NCBI GenBank assembly: GCA_029747585.1
Contig: JAPEVF010000440.1
Coordinates: forward strand, 1 to 37,629
Source: Pleurotus djamor
Taxonomy: Eukaryota; Basidiomycota; Agaricomycetes; Agaricales; Pleurotaceae
Length of the DNA stretch: 37,629 nt
Direction: 5' to 3'
Shown here piece by piece: positions 1 to 9,973 of the stretch. The notes under the pieces were generated by a model, which worked only from the letters and a program-made list of their open reading frames with translations, was not told the origin of the DNA and did not search any database. Numbering within the stretch: position 1 is the stretch's first letter; the number at the start of each line of letters is the position of its first letter. The position numbers and the translations under genes are program-made.

Positions 1-1242
1 TTCAGAAAACATAGATGTGGGTGAACCAGACCATGCTCATGGGCCGTCTGTTGGTCAGCTTGCCGGATGTGAAAATGACGCTGCCTAACAAGCTTCCTTG
101 AGAGTAAAGTGTGATGGGCTCTGGCTCACCTTGCTTCCAGCCTTATGAGGGTGAGTCATGTATTGAAGTCTGCGAGCCATGTTGAGTACTCACCAATGAT
201 GAATAAAGTGCGCGTTCAGCCTCCCGTTCCCCTTTGACAAAATGAAACCATTTCTCTTCCGCATCCAAAGGCCAACGCACAGCAGCCCTACTACCATGGT
301 CCTACTGGTCTGGGGACACCCTGGACGAGTTTACGAAGGATTTCATGGAATATTGGCGTCATCGTCGAGGAATCGTCTTGAGCAAGTTTTCGAAAAGTTT
401 CAACTTTTTTGGTTCGAATTTTCGGTTTCCTTTGTCGAGGATGGCGACAGAAGGGGTTTTGGAGATTTGCGTATGGTCATTGGTAAAGCGTTAATATCCG
501 TGTACGAGGGCGTAGGCTGACTGGAGGAATGTGTTAGTGTTGTAGGGAAGGGCCATTGATTTGGGTGAAGGGAGAGGAAGAGGAAGAGTTGGATGCATTC
601 AGGCAAGGGATTAATTGTAGACTCGTGCGTGCAGTGGCCTGAAGGGAGGAAATGCGAGGGGTAGGTGGGCACGAATACGCCAAACGACAGGATATCATCC
701 TTGTCCTGGCTATCCGGCGACCGTGAGCAGACCAAGGGTTTAAGTACAGCGTTGGGTCGACATCCATTGTGAGCAAAACAACTAGTATCCCCCTGCCATC
801 GTGAATCCAAGGCAACGTCCAGCGGCTGTCCGATAAGATGAACAAAGGGCTTCGGTACGCCGTCAGAGAACACGTAGAACGTAGGGGGGGCGCGGACTTG
901 CCTATGGACTGATCAACTTATCCACGACGTCTATCCTCCCCTCCCATATGTACTAGTCCTTCCCTTCCACTTTGTGTAGCGGAGGAAACCCCGAAGCTTG
1001 AAGGAAAGATTTGCAGCGCTGGACAGCTCGACTTGATTCTTCCGTCGCAGAGGACCGACCCCCTGCAAGTGTTTGCGGTAGCGGGTTAGCATGATGCAAG
1101 TAAGGAGAGAGCGCGGTTTGTAGGGGTAGAGCATAGCTCCAAGGTCGGAGCCGCGCGTCTACCCACCACTTTTCCAGCTCGACAGAGTGGGAAGGGGGAA
1201 ACCAAGGCTGCATCCAAATTTCTGCTTCAGTTTGTACATGTT

Positions 1243-1500
1243 ATGCTCGGCAGCCCAGTAGTTCGGGCGAGCGCCGAGTACCAAGATAATCAAGGCATGC
1301 TTAAGACAAGCTTAAGATTTTTCAAGTCCTGCATACCGTTTCTCAAGATATCGAGACAGTCTCAAGCACGCTTAAGACTAGCTGAAGCAAGTCTCAGCTT
1401 GGTCCGCTCATGTTGCGCTCATGTCTTTTGTACGCGGGGCCTCTTAAGATGGACTTGAGTGAGACCGTGCCGTGGCCACGGCTGCATCTTAAGATTAAGC
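1243..1500. repeat. Cluster of CTTAAG palindromes
   Basis: Five CTTAAG hexamers occur between about 1300 and 1490. They are mixed with related TCTCAAG and GCTGAAG words, as if a short unit of the type AAGCTTAAGA had been duplicated and mutated. No convincing ORF runs through it. The meaning is unknown; it could be an eroded microsatellite. Confidence 0.4.
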
Positions 1501-1689
1501 CAGTAAAAATGCGTCTGAGCATAAGCATTGAGTGGGTCAAACAAATACATTGCAGATGGTGTTATGTGTTCGAGGTGTACAGTGTAATCAACGATTCCGA
1601 CGATATGGGCGCCGTCGTATGAAGTCCATACGATGGTGGTCGAACAGCAGGATTTGCGCACGGTGAGGCTGGTACTGCGACTGGCTTGA

Positions 1690-1850
1690 CCGTCGTCAAC
1701 GATTCAGGCTGGGGGGACGCAAGCGCAGTCATTCCCCGCCAGTTTTGAGCATGTCGTTGAAGTTTTTCGCGGATTTCTTGGCTGCTGATGACATCGTGGG
1801 TGATAGGAACGTAGCTCTGCGTCCAGGCGTCGCCGACATCGCCCGACATC
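1690..1850 (-). CDS. Possible single exon, unidentified protein
   Basis: The minus strand is open here and has a natural-looking composition, with a stretch containing GDVGDAWTQSYVP and then SQEIREKLQRHAQNW, which could form an amphipathic helix. The N at 1863 lies just upstream and may hide the true frame. I do not recognise the family, and no start codon or splice partner could be fixed. It may be a remnant exon inside the repeat-rich zone. Confidence 0.25.
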
Positions 1851-1925
1851 CTTGTTCTGGCGNTTTTTTGGTGCAAGGAAACAAACGTGGGTGGTTGGGA
1901 GGGGGGATAGTGTCGTAGGGGGGGG

Positions 1926-2700
1926 GATAAAATGGAGACGATCTGTATAGTCAATGTTTGTGAGCGTTCCCATAAGAAAAAGGGCTGAAAGGAACGTACA
2001 AGAAACACTCACGGCTAGCTGCCCTCGTTCACGTGATCCGCGAGCTTCAGAGCACCGATAAAATGGCGTCGATCTGTATGGTCAACGTCCGTCGTCCGTA
2101 AGCGGTTCCTCAGACAAAATAAAGGTAAGAGACATATGTACCTGTGTCCCTCACGACACGGATTCATCCTTCATGGCAAGTCTTTACACGAAATTCAAGT
2201 TTACGACGAGGGAGGGTGATAAAATGGACTCGATCTGAATACTCAAGACTTGGGAGCGTTCCAAACACGAAACCAAGCATGGGAGACTTACCAAAGTCAC
2301 CGGAAACAACACCGAACTCAACCTTCCACCACTAACCGCCCTCCTCCACGTCGAAGCTCGGTGGCACCAATAAAATGACGTCGATCTGTATAGTCGACGT
2401 CCGTGAGTGATTCCGAAGGGGAAAGAAAGGTAAGGAGACTTGCCTAACTCCGACACGACACAGATTCATCCTTGCCATCAAATCCTGGGAGCGCAATTCG
2501 AGCTGGCGGGAAAAGAACGTGGGGGCGATAAAATGGAGCAGATCTGTATACCCAACGTCCGTTAGCAGATTCAAACGCGAAAATGAGCATGAGAAAACTT
2601 ACCAAAGTCGCGCTGAAACCAAACCTTCCACGACTAGCCGCCCTCCTTCATGTCCAAGCTTGCTGGTACCAATGAAATGGAGGAAAACTCACCTCCCCCA
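1926..2700. repeat. Tandem array R2 (GATAAAATGG unit), first cluster
   Basis: Six diverged copies of a unit begin at about 1926, 2057, 2218, 2369, 2527 and 2671, so the period is 131-161 bases. The best-conserved core is GATAAAATGGAGTCGATCTG followed by TATAGTCAACGTCCGT. Alternate copies share a leader resembling CCCTCCTTCACGTC, and others share a GGATTCATCC box. The plus-strand frame encodes GDKM[ED]SICIVNV and the minus-strand frame encodes DVDYTDRLHFI. In several copies the core runs directly into a GT donor-like site (GTGAGC, GTAAGC, GTTAGC), which hints at exon ends on the plus strand. Confidence 0.6.
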
Positions 2701-4363
2701 CAGAAATCACGCAGTCACCAATCCGCATCGATACGCTGCGCTAAGCGGCTCATACCCCCACACTCCCACACCATGGGACCGTCTACGACCGAGTTTGCGA
2801 AAGGCTGCATTGCCTTTTGAGGATGTTAGCCGGCTTTCTCCTCCCCAGACGAAATCGGTCGTCACACCATGACCAGGCTACGCTGCTGGCTGAAATCATG
2901 CATCCCTGGGAGGTACGTCACACATCCATCTACTCCCACGTTTGCNAAAAAAATGACTGTTGTATTGCACCTTGTAGAACGATTATTCTCCGCGACCCAT
3001 CTCAAAAACTCGAATTTCACCCGTAGATCGTTAAGTTGATGAATAATTGGTATGTCCACATCTTCATACGTGATTAATACGCTCCTGATTGAGTTTACAA
3101 AGGGATAGGACGGGTTGATGACCTTGTGTACAGAATCCTTCCCGCCGCGTCGAAATCACCAAACGAAGGGTACTGGATGATGTACAGCCGCCGAATCGAT
3201 TGAATCTGTAAGGGTAAGGATACAGTGAGTCGTTTCCCCACATCTAATCAACATATTACTCACAATTTCCATATTCTCATTTCTCCCCCCACCTTGCATA
3301 GATATCCCGTTTTCTCCACGGAAACTCGACGGAATCGCTACGAACAAGATGCGAACTCACGGTACGTCATAACCAATCATTTCTAGCCGTATAAGAATGC
3401 TTATTAACCGATTTCTCATATGGAATTTTCGAACTCACCTATACAAGCCTTGCATGACCCCGAAAATCAAGAATTACGAAAGCACCTCGAACCGCTGGCC
3501 TACGATTCCTGTACGTCCGAGTTCCTACATCATCCGCGCATCCCTGACGGAGTTTACGAAGGCCTGGCCTTTGATTTGGATGTTCGGAAATTTGGGTCGG
3601 CTCCTTGGCCTGGACTCCAACATCGTCGAAATGCGCACATGCGGCGTACGCTAAGCAATTTATGATGAATGATAACGTTAATGTAAGTGTTCCTGAACCG
3701 ATTATATGAACACTGCACTCACGAATCACCCTTTTCTCATTTTCCCCCTCCTAGACGAAATTCTTGATTTCCCCGCCCAAATCTTGATACACCGGTTCGC
3801 TTATCGGTTTCCCATATGAGTAAGTCACCTACTCATTGTTTAATACCGTTAGCCAAGTCCTGACAAGTGTATTTCGAGCAGGACAACTCACCTACCTACG
3901 CGTGCACCACAAAACTCTGAATAACTCCACAACGCCGGAACGCCGTCCTAATGGGACTATAGCCCTATGTTCCTAGATCACATGCGCGTGCGTAGCCGAG
4001 GTTACGAAAGGGTAGGCTGGGGTCTTGACAATTCCGTCCAAGTCCACCCAGCCGACCAAAATCTTGATTTCCAAGCTCGAATCTTGATGGACCGCTTAGA
4101 TTCCTGCTATAAGTTGAAGGTATGTCGTCTATACATCATTGAGTACCGTTTAAACGTCACTGACACTGATATTCCAGAAGCTACCTTTGATTCTCCCCCC
4201 AACAAACCACAAAACCTCGAATTATCGAGGAACACCGATACGCTCGGCGAATACAACTATATCCACGGGATACTACGTCATGGGCGTACTTGGGACCGAG
4301 TTTGCGAAGGGATAGGACGAGATTTCGAAATTTCGACCATGAACGTCCACCATGGTCGAAGGG

Positions 4364-4665
4364 GGTGATAAAATGGAGGTGTTCTGTATAGTCAACGTTC
4401 AAACGTGGTTATCGCGTAAATGAAGGATATAATGGGTACCGAAAGTCAAAACGCGAGAGAAATCTTGCTGAAGGACGCGAAGGGTGGAGGAAGAAGGTGG
4501 GAGAGAGAGAGAGAGAGANTGTGTGGGGGTGATAAAATGGAGTCGGTCTGTATATACATCGTTATTCAGTGGCTCGTCTGAGAAGAAAAGCAGGTAGAAT
4601 TACGAATCCATTGGCTTGAAGGAAAACAAGCGGAGGGATGCTTGCGGGGGTGATAAAATTTCGCT
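4364..4665. repeat. Tandem array R2, second cluster
   Basis: Three more copies of the GATAAAATGG unit start at about 4367, 4531 and 4652, each preceded by a run of G (GGGGGTGATAAAA). The third is cut after GATAAAAT. The spacing (164 and 121 bases) matches the first cluster 1.7 kb upstream, so both derive from one array now split by R1 modules. Confidence 0.55.
4501..4518. repeat. (GA)9 microsatellite
   Basis: A pure GA dinucleotide run, ended by an N at 4519. It sits between two R2 units. Confidence 0.9.
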
Positions 4666-4799
4666 CACAGCGGGTAGCATCGAGCATACGCCCAGGACCT
4701 TCCATCCTTCAGAGAGAGGTGCCTAAGAAGCATATAAAGTAACTTGTAAGTAATCCAAGTCATCGAAATCAACACTCACTTACTCATTTCGATTTTGTA

Positions 4800-6110
4800 C
4801 CTAGCCAGCCGCGGCTTCGAGCTTCAAGATCTCTTCAACAGCTCGATGGTTCGGTTAGTCTTTCTTCTAAGATGTTCTTCGTATCAAGCTAACACTTGTG
4901 TAGCACGTATGCGGTCGACGCCGAAATCGAAACTCCGACTTCTGTCTTGCTAGGTACGACGAGGAGGAGGAGGTAGGCTGGATGGACATCGGTTGAGTCG
5001 GTGCCTATGGCGTTGATCGATCGGATGTGGGTGTCTAATGGATAATATAGTAAGTCAACTATAGTATTTTCGAAGCGAACGGAACTGATACGAACACACC
5101 TAGTTCAATTTTCTTCAAAACCCGGCCAAATCTTCGAACTCAAGTATCTCCTCAACTGCTCCATGGTTTGTTAATCACTTCTGGAGTCTTGTTCGTGACG
5201 TATTAGCGATGCCTTTGCGCGTATGAGATCGACGCCGAAGTTGATATCCCGAGGTATGTGTTCCAGGGTACAAGGAGGAGAGGGTATGGAGAGAAGTCGT
5301 TCGGTTCGACGACGACGGCTTCATGGGCTTGGATGTGGGTGTCTAAGAGGTATGGTAAGTTGATTATGACGTTTAAGAAGCGATAGGAAAGAATCGTACC
5401 GTTGTCGAGTTATTCCGGAACTGGCTAAACCTTCGGCCTGAAATATCTCCTCAACAACTGAATGGTACGTCTATTCCTTCTCAAGTCGTGTCCGTATCGT
5501 GTTTAAAATGCTCTAGCGCGTACAATAGCAGTGTCGAAGTGGAGGTTTCAAGTTGTACCTCCGGTGGTACCAGGAAAAGGGTAGGCTGGCCTGACACCTC
5601 CAGAACCACCTCCATCGTCCATCTCAGAGCTGCGACGCATTACTACAGCATCCAGTAAGTTATTCTCATCCTTTCCAGACGCAGAAATCCAGAGAAAAAC
5701 TCACCGCTTTGAATTTCCTCCACAGCCAGCCCCACCAACCACCTCAAATATCTCCTGAACGACTCATCGGTTCGTCTTGATCTTTCGGTGTGTTTTATTC
5801 GTATTGATGATCGTCCTGAAGTGCGTACTTTTGGCGCTCGAATCCTCGATTTCGGAAGACCAGCGGGATGGATATAGAAAAATCGACGTCGAAGACACTG
5901 GCAGCACCGGCTGCGTATGCCCAAAGGGTATAAACAGTGAGTTATGACATTTTTAGAGTGATCAGAGTAGAGGAAAACTTACTACTCGCGTTTTTCTCCA
6001 CAGCCGACTTAACAACCACCTGTCATCTCTTGCCGAAAACATCACCGTTCGTCGTTGTTTTTTGAGTCAATTCTTCGTGCGTCCGTAGTGGTTACATAGC
6101 CGCTGTACTC
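4800..6110 (+). repeat. Tandem array R3 of two-exon mini-units, five copies
   Basis: Five copies with a period near 300 bases have core motifs at about 4826, 5142, 5441, 5745 and 6021. Each unit has the same order. First comes a pyrimidine-rich stretch ending in AG. Next is an exon-like block of about 40 bases encoding variants of [EK]YLLN.SM. Then comes a GT donor-like site, about 50 bases, and TAG or a similar acceptor. Last is a second block encoding Y..DAEVE.P with a GT[TR]RRR-like end and often VGW. Stops occur in some copies. The exon-like blocks are conserved and the spacers are not, which is unusual for non-coding repeats. The family is unrecognised. Either one giant repeat gene or a string of tiny spliced genes would fit. 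Confidence 0.5.
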
Positions 6111-6554
6111 GACCCTTGGTTCGTAGTTTTGGGGAGTTGGGTTCCCGGGGGTAGGAGGAGGGAGGAAGGTTGTGGGGTGTGGAGATGACCCTGGAGTGCG
6201 GGGTAGCGAGCCGAGAGCGATCGTAGGTGGCTTAGATATTGCCCTGTGAGTGATCTGCGTGAGTTTTCGAGTGGGATGTGCATGTGAGATGGCAGGTACT
6301 CGGCGCACCACGGCCTCTGNTTTTTCGCGGCCGTCCGCCCACCCACCCTTCCCCTTTGGTGCTCTGCCAAGCCCAAATTGATCCTTCGAGCACATCGTTG
6401 CCGGCCAAAGCCAAAGTCGAGCATGCTGAAGTCGAGCAGTTGGGGATGATGGTGGTAAGAGACAAGGCACGTGGGAGCGAAAAAAGATGGATTTTGACCA
6501 CTATAGCTCGATGCAGAGTGCGGTGGAGGTGGGTATGAAGGCGTACTATGTATT
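6111..6554. other. Gap without a supported gene
   Basis: Open frames exist on the minus strand, but they are proline- and serine-rich with no recognisable domain, and an N at 6320 interrupts them. Nothing else is visible before the duplicated segment begins at 6555. Confidence 0.5.
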
Positions 6555-7251
6555 CAAGCAAGCGCCCATTCAACCCAGACATCAAACTCGCGACAAACTT
6601 TGACTGGACCATTAATATTTAGAGAGTACTTATCATTATGAATATGGGGGAGATAGTAGTACAAGTTGTATTTCTACATTGGCGTAAAAGGGATAGAAAT
6701 GTAGGACTCATGTGGATAAATCCGTCGTGGTCGTGACGACGGTTACAGTACCCTGGGCTCGTTCTTCGCGAAGTCGAATCAGGCCCTCCTGGATGCTCTT
6801 GATCTGCACTTTGATGGGTATATCAAGGGCCAGCTCCGGAGTGGAAACCCTCTCCCTCAGATCCTCGAGATCATCATTCAACCCGCGGAGAGCCTGTAAA
6901 GCCAAGGTCACGACCATCAAAGCTCGACTCCGATAACTCCCCAAGTCTTTCAGTAGCGCAAGGTTGGCGTCGTGGTGGATGATTTTATTCCTGTTTCGAC
7001 CAAGCTTGGTCCACAGGTCAGCCAGGAGTTCGACGCGTGCCAATGATATGGAAGAATCCTCCCGGACGATGACTTCGTGCAGCGTATTCAGGCGTTCTTC
7101 GAGTTTCTCAAGGTGGTTGTGGGCCGTTTCGGCTTCGAGGATGAGACGGCGTAGATGAACGGAAAGAACCTCCATGGCCTCGGTGAAAGTCTGCCTAACA
7201 ATCTTTTGTGAATCACGGTCCTTGTGCCACGGTACGAAAATGGAGAAGATA
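6555..7251. repeat. Long duplicated segment, copy A
   Basis: These 697 bases recur at 27154-27850 at a constant offset of 20599. Reading both copies, I found one substitution (T at 6711, G at 27310) and one position that is T here (7241) and N there. The segment covers the 3' flank and the last 155 codons plus some upstream coding sequence of the gene at 6708-8140. Left of 6555 only a short ATGTATTC-like word is shared. Confidence 0.95.
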
Positions 7252-8140
7252 GATGAATGGTCCGCGCTCTGTGCCTCCTCGATAGAAAGGAGAGCATAGT
7301 CGTTGACAGCGGTGATTCTTACCCCCCAGAGAGTGTGTGTCAATAGTGCTGGAGATATATGAGAAGAATACATCACACGTACGCGTCAACCGCCCCTCCA
7401 ACCTTCGCGTTGAGCTTACTCAAACTCCTCGCCGATCTCTTGGCGTCCATGATGAACGCGTTGAGGATAACAATCATGGTCTCCTTGCTTTTCATGTTGC
7501 TGTGCTTGACGAGGGTCGTTAGGTCTCGGGTGGCTGTTTCGGCATTTCTGATACCGAGCGATAAGCTATGGCTTCCGGCGAGCGAGGACGAGCCCAATAG
7601 TTGTTCGAAAGCTTTACTTTGTAGGTCGACCATTCTAGGGTAATCAGCGTGCTGAAGTTCTCGCGGAATAGATGGCGGCTGAGAGCATGCACGTAAGTGG
7701 CTCATTCCTGGGATAACACAGAGGGGAAGGAGTGCAGAGCTGATAGAATGCTGGACACTGGCCAAGAGGTAGGCTAGTAACCACAGGGCAATGAGGACAG
7801 AGACAGGAATTCGCATAAAGCGAATTACATGGCCAGCCACATCAACGACGAAGCCACAGACAAGCATGGCAGCGTTGAAGAACAGACGGGTCCATGCCTC
7901 TGAGTCGTCGAACGGCGCAAATTGTCGGGAACTCGTGCCAGAGGCTTGGTAGGTCACTGATGTCGAGTCCACGGCCTTGGCCTGTGAGGAGATCAGAGGC
8001 TCAGACTTCGAAGGTATCAATGACGGCACAGTCCCTTTCACAGAGCGTCGTTGGAGATGTTGACGAGACGGAGTCGCCTGGTGGGACGAATCTGCTGCAG
8101 CAGACCGCTTGGGGTGAGTAGTAGCCACTGGTACGGTCAT
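6708..8140 (-). CDS. Two-exon membrane protein with helical C-terminal half, unknown function
   Basis: The start codon at 8140 is chosen because it is the first ATG of the open frame. Exon 1 is 8140-7383 and exon 2 is 7317-6708. The 65-base intron (GTACGT...AAG) keeps the frame and gives 455 residues. Residues 1-80 are polar and Ser/Thr-rich, so probably cytoplasmic. Two hydrophobic segments lie at about 86-104 and 111-133, in a hairpin-like arrangement. The remaining 300 residues are charged and helix-rich, with DLQSKAFEQLLG, HLRRLILEAETAHNHLEKL and LNDDLEDLRERV, consistent with coiled coil. From memory of the family, proteins of this layout are common unnamed membrane proteins in Agaricomycetes. 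A near-identical copy of its 3' part lies next to the SUN-domain gene. Confidence 0.8.
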
Positions 8141-8439
8141 TGATATTGAGCTCTTATGCCACAATTCCTGCAGGACCAAGATGAGACTTTCGTGGCATCA
8201 TAGTTGGACGTAGAGGTATGCACACCTTGTTGTGACTTGGATTATTTTCTGACGGATGGTTTCTAGCTGTACGTCGCGATGAATGAATGAAAGGCAAATG
8301 AAAGGTGGTGGCACACAAGCGCCCAATAATAATATGATCCCCCTTGGATCCCCCGAATATGGTTGTAATCATTTTGCCTATGGTCTATGGCACAACTTGG
8401 CACACGATCCTTCGCTTGTCGAAGTCTCTTGTATGTGGT

Positions 8440-8625
8440 ATGTGCTTCGTAGGCTACATAGGTTGCTTACGATGCGTAGGCTGCATACGCTGCGTAGGCT
8501 GCATACGATGCGTAGGCTGCATACGATGCGTAAGCTGCTTACGATGCGTAGGCTGCATACGATACGTAGGTTGCATACGTTGCACACGCTGCATAGGAAA
8601 CTCAGGTTGCGTAGGCTGCAGACAG
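8440..8625. repeat. 9/18-base minisatellite (TGCGTAGGC-TGCATACGA)
   Basis: About 20 tandem copies of a 9-base word, consensus TGC[GA]TA[GC]G[CA], with an 18-base higher-order pairing. Because 9 is a multiple of 3, several frames stay open across it. The plus frame gives a CVGCIR hexapeptide repeat and the others give LRRLHTM or MQPTHR. A related but shorter tract of the same word lies at 13508-13565. The open frames are most simply a by-product of the period. Confidence 0.85.
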
Positions 8626-8655
8626 GTCGTTGGACAGCCCCTTGGAACTCCTGAG

Positions 8656-8735
8656 CGGGATACAGCCATATTAGGATCTATTCTAGGTCGACGATCGGGC
8701 CTTGATGGATACAGCCATATTAGGATGTATCCCAC
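8656..8735. repeat. Dispersed hairpin repeat H, copy 1
   Basis: Two GGATACAGCCATATTAGGA boxes are separated by about 30 bases containing TCGACGATCG. The second box ends in TGTATCC, so GGATACA and TGTATCC can pair around a 12-base loop. The same block recurs at 22491-22560. It directly follows the minisatellite. Confidence 0.7.
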
Positions 8736-9139
8736 CCTGGGGCAACGCGTCTCTCAAATGTACAACACAGTATGGCATTAAAATGAGCGCATCAATTCGT
8801 ACAAATTATTGCGAGGTACTAATCGAGTACCGTGTAAAACCCGAGGCAGTGAGCACGATCGCCAACAAGGCGAGTCCCACCACGAACTTAAGACGACAAA
8901 AGCCCTCAACCAACGCCTGTACGCCCACCATCAGAGGTGGTCACAAACCCCAGGCTAAGAACACATAATTCAAACACGGGCACAACGCTGTGCGTCAAGC
9001 TCCAGAGCGCAAGTCTCAGGGCGCTGGATATCTTGGATATAATACTGTAAGCATTCCTCTGTCAAGAAATGCGCGAACTTGATGTTCCTATTTCATGGAG
9101 GAGATCAATATAGCTCTTGGTGAGGGCGTGGCGACTTAC

Positions 9140-9394
9140 TCGTGAACCATAAGGCAGAGCAACTTCCTTTCTCAGAATACGCTTCGGCACACACCAACTG
9201 AATTTGAGAGCCTCCTCGTCTTGTGCTTCCGGGCTCAACTTTTCGGCTCGGACAGTGAGGAAGCCGTCAATCACTTTCAAACTGATTTCTTTGGCCGTAT
9301 ATCCTGGCACCGGGAGTGTCATTCGACAAAGCTCAACCGCATTGAAGTTGATTGCGTCGATGTTAACTCTGATCGCGACTCTTTTAATGCCGAT
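9140..9394 (-). CDS. HSP20/alpha-crystallin-like exon, partial gene
   Basis: The minus frame encodes NIDAINFNAVEL, then MTLPVPGYTAKEISLKVIDG and FLTVRAEK, then FSWCVPKRILRKEVALPYG. This is the order of an alpha-crystallin domain: the proline-glycine turn followed by 'I.LKV.DG.LTV.AE' and the late beta strands with LP.G. Such proteins are holdase chaperones or co-chaperone-like (CS fold). The exon ends at a clear GTAAGT donor (9139-9134). Upstream the frame is closed by a stop at about 9397, so the start must come from another exon I could not place. No downstream exon could be fixed either. It may be a fragment. Confidence 0.5.
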
Positions 9395-9710
9395 TTACGT
9401 TCATGGTTCGTGAAGACGTACAATGGGTAAATGGTTGGGGTGCTATCGTCAAGTAGCGGCCTGGTTGTGAGCTTGCATTCCGCTTGCGGCGGGTCAATTT
9501 CTAGGGAAACAATGTTTGTCGGTCAGGATTTCCTCCGACAGAAAGTTTTAGATACCGTTTTCCCGACTCTCTGTGTCCATTATGCTCTTGGGTTCCAATT
9601 GGTCTCGCTGATCTGTTCGAGTTGTTGTTCTCCCTTCCGTATCCGGCACCTGCCCCGACAGCCAATGGTGGATTTCCTGTGAATGTTTGGCTCAATGCCG
9701 TAGCACAAAG

Positions 9711-9911
9711 TCATACCCATTGTGCTCTAACCTTGTTTTGCTGATCTGTCAGCTCCCAATTCTTTCGCCAGTCCTGCTTGAAGGATGCTCGCCACTGTTT
9801 CCTCCGACGTTGATCTTTGCGAGAATCGACATATCCATCAATGCGACTGAGGAGAAAGCGACGTTGTTCGGAGTTGATCCAGCTGAGACGTTGGATCGAT
9901 GTCGAACTCAT
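9711..9911 (-). CDS. Short ORF with SWINSEQRRFL motif
   Basis: This is a 66-codon ORF starting MSSTSIQRL. The segment SWINSEQRRFLLSRIDGY is followed by about 25 basic residues and a tryptophan-containing stretch (WRASFKQDW). From memory, a block like 'W.TPEQ..FL......Y' followed by 'W' and 'WP' occurs at the start of many lineage-specific Agaricomycete proteins, often near mobile elements. Here it would be a truncated N-terminal piece. It could also be an exon, since a GT site lies near its end. Function unknown. Confidence 0.35.
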   Translation of the reverse strand: MSSTSIQRLSWINSEQRRFLLSRIDGYVDSRKDQRRRKQWRASFKQDWRKNWELTDQQNKVRAQWV

Positions 9912-9964
9912 CTTCAGTAGAGAAGCGAGGTAAGGTGTACACCAAGATAAGTAATTGGAAGTTC

Positions 9965-9973
9965 ACGTTCAGC
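9965..9973. repeat. Target-site duplication, left copy
   Basis: ACGTTCAGC occurs immediately outside the left end of the transposon at 9974 and again exactly outside its right end at 10628-10636. Confidence 0.85.

Larger units (their letters stand above)
240..4320. repeat. Degenerate tandem modules R1 (EFTKG motif)
   Basis: At least six diverged copies of a short module lie at about 328, 2791, 3091, 3550, 3998 and 4298. Each contains a variant of GAGTTTACGAAGG on the plus strand. One frame reads [DE]EFTKG or TEFAKG; another reads VYEG or VCEG. Flanking sequence is also shared: 3420-3600 and 4190-4330 both carry P[EQ]N..EL followed by about 40 residues and then the motif. About 3758-3820 and 4056-4118 both encode a stretch like D[QE].LDF.A.IL ahead of a GT donor-like site. 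Stops interrupt most copies, so this looks like a decayed array of duplicated exons. No family is recognised. The coding strand is probably plus, judged from donor- and acceptor-like sites. Confidence 0.5.

Noticed and set aside
400..873. A minus frame with DKDDILSFGVF, reminiscent of a kinase C-lobe
   Set aside because: Only one short pattern fits. No HRD or DFG-like motif lies upstream, and a second minus frame overlaps it. The likeness is too weak to annotate.
4800..6110. R3 array considered as mating-pheromone precursor genes
   Set aside because: No unit ends in a CAAX-type prenylation motif, and each unit has two exon-like blocks.
8440..8625. CRISPR-like array
   Set aside because: The units are contiguous 9-mers without unique spacers, and the genome is eukaryotic.
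8344..8781. Cys-rich CVGCIR protein, considered as a metallothionein-like gene
   Set aside because: The cysteine spacing follows from a 9-base minisatellite, and other frames are equally open.
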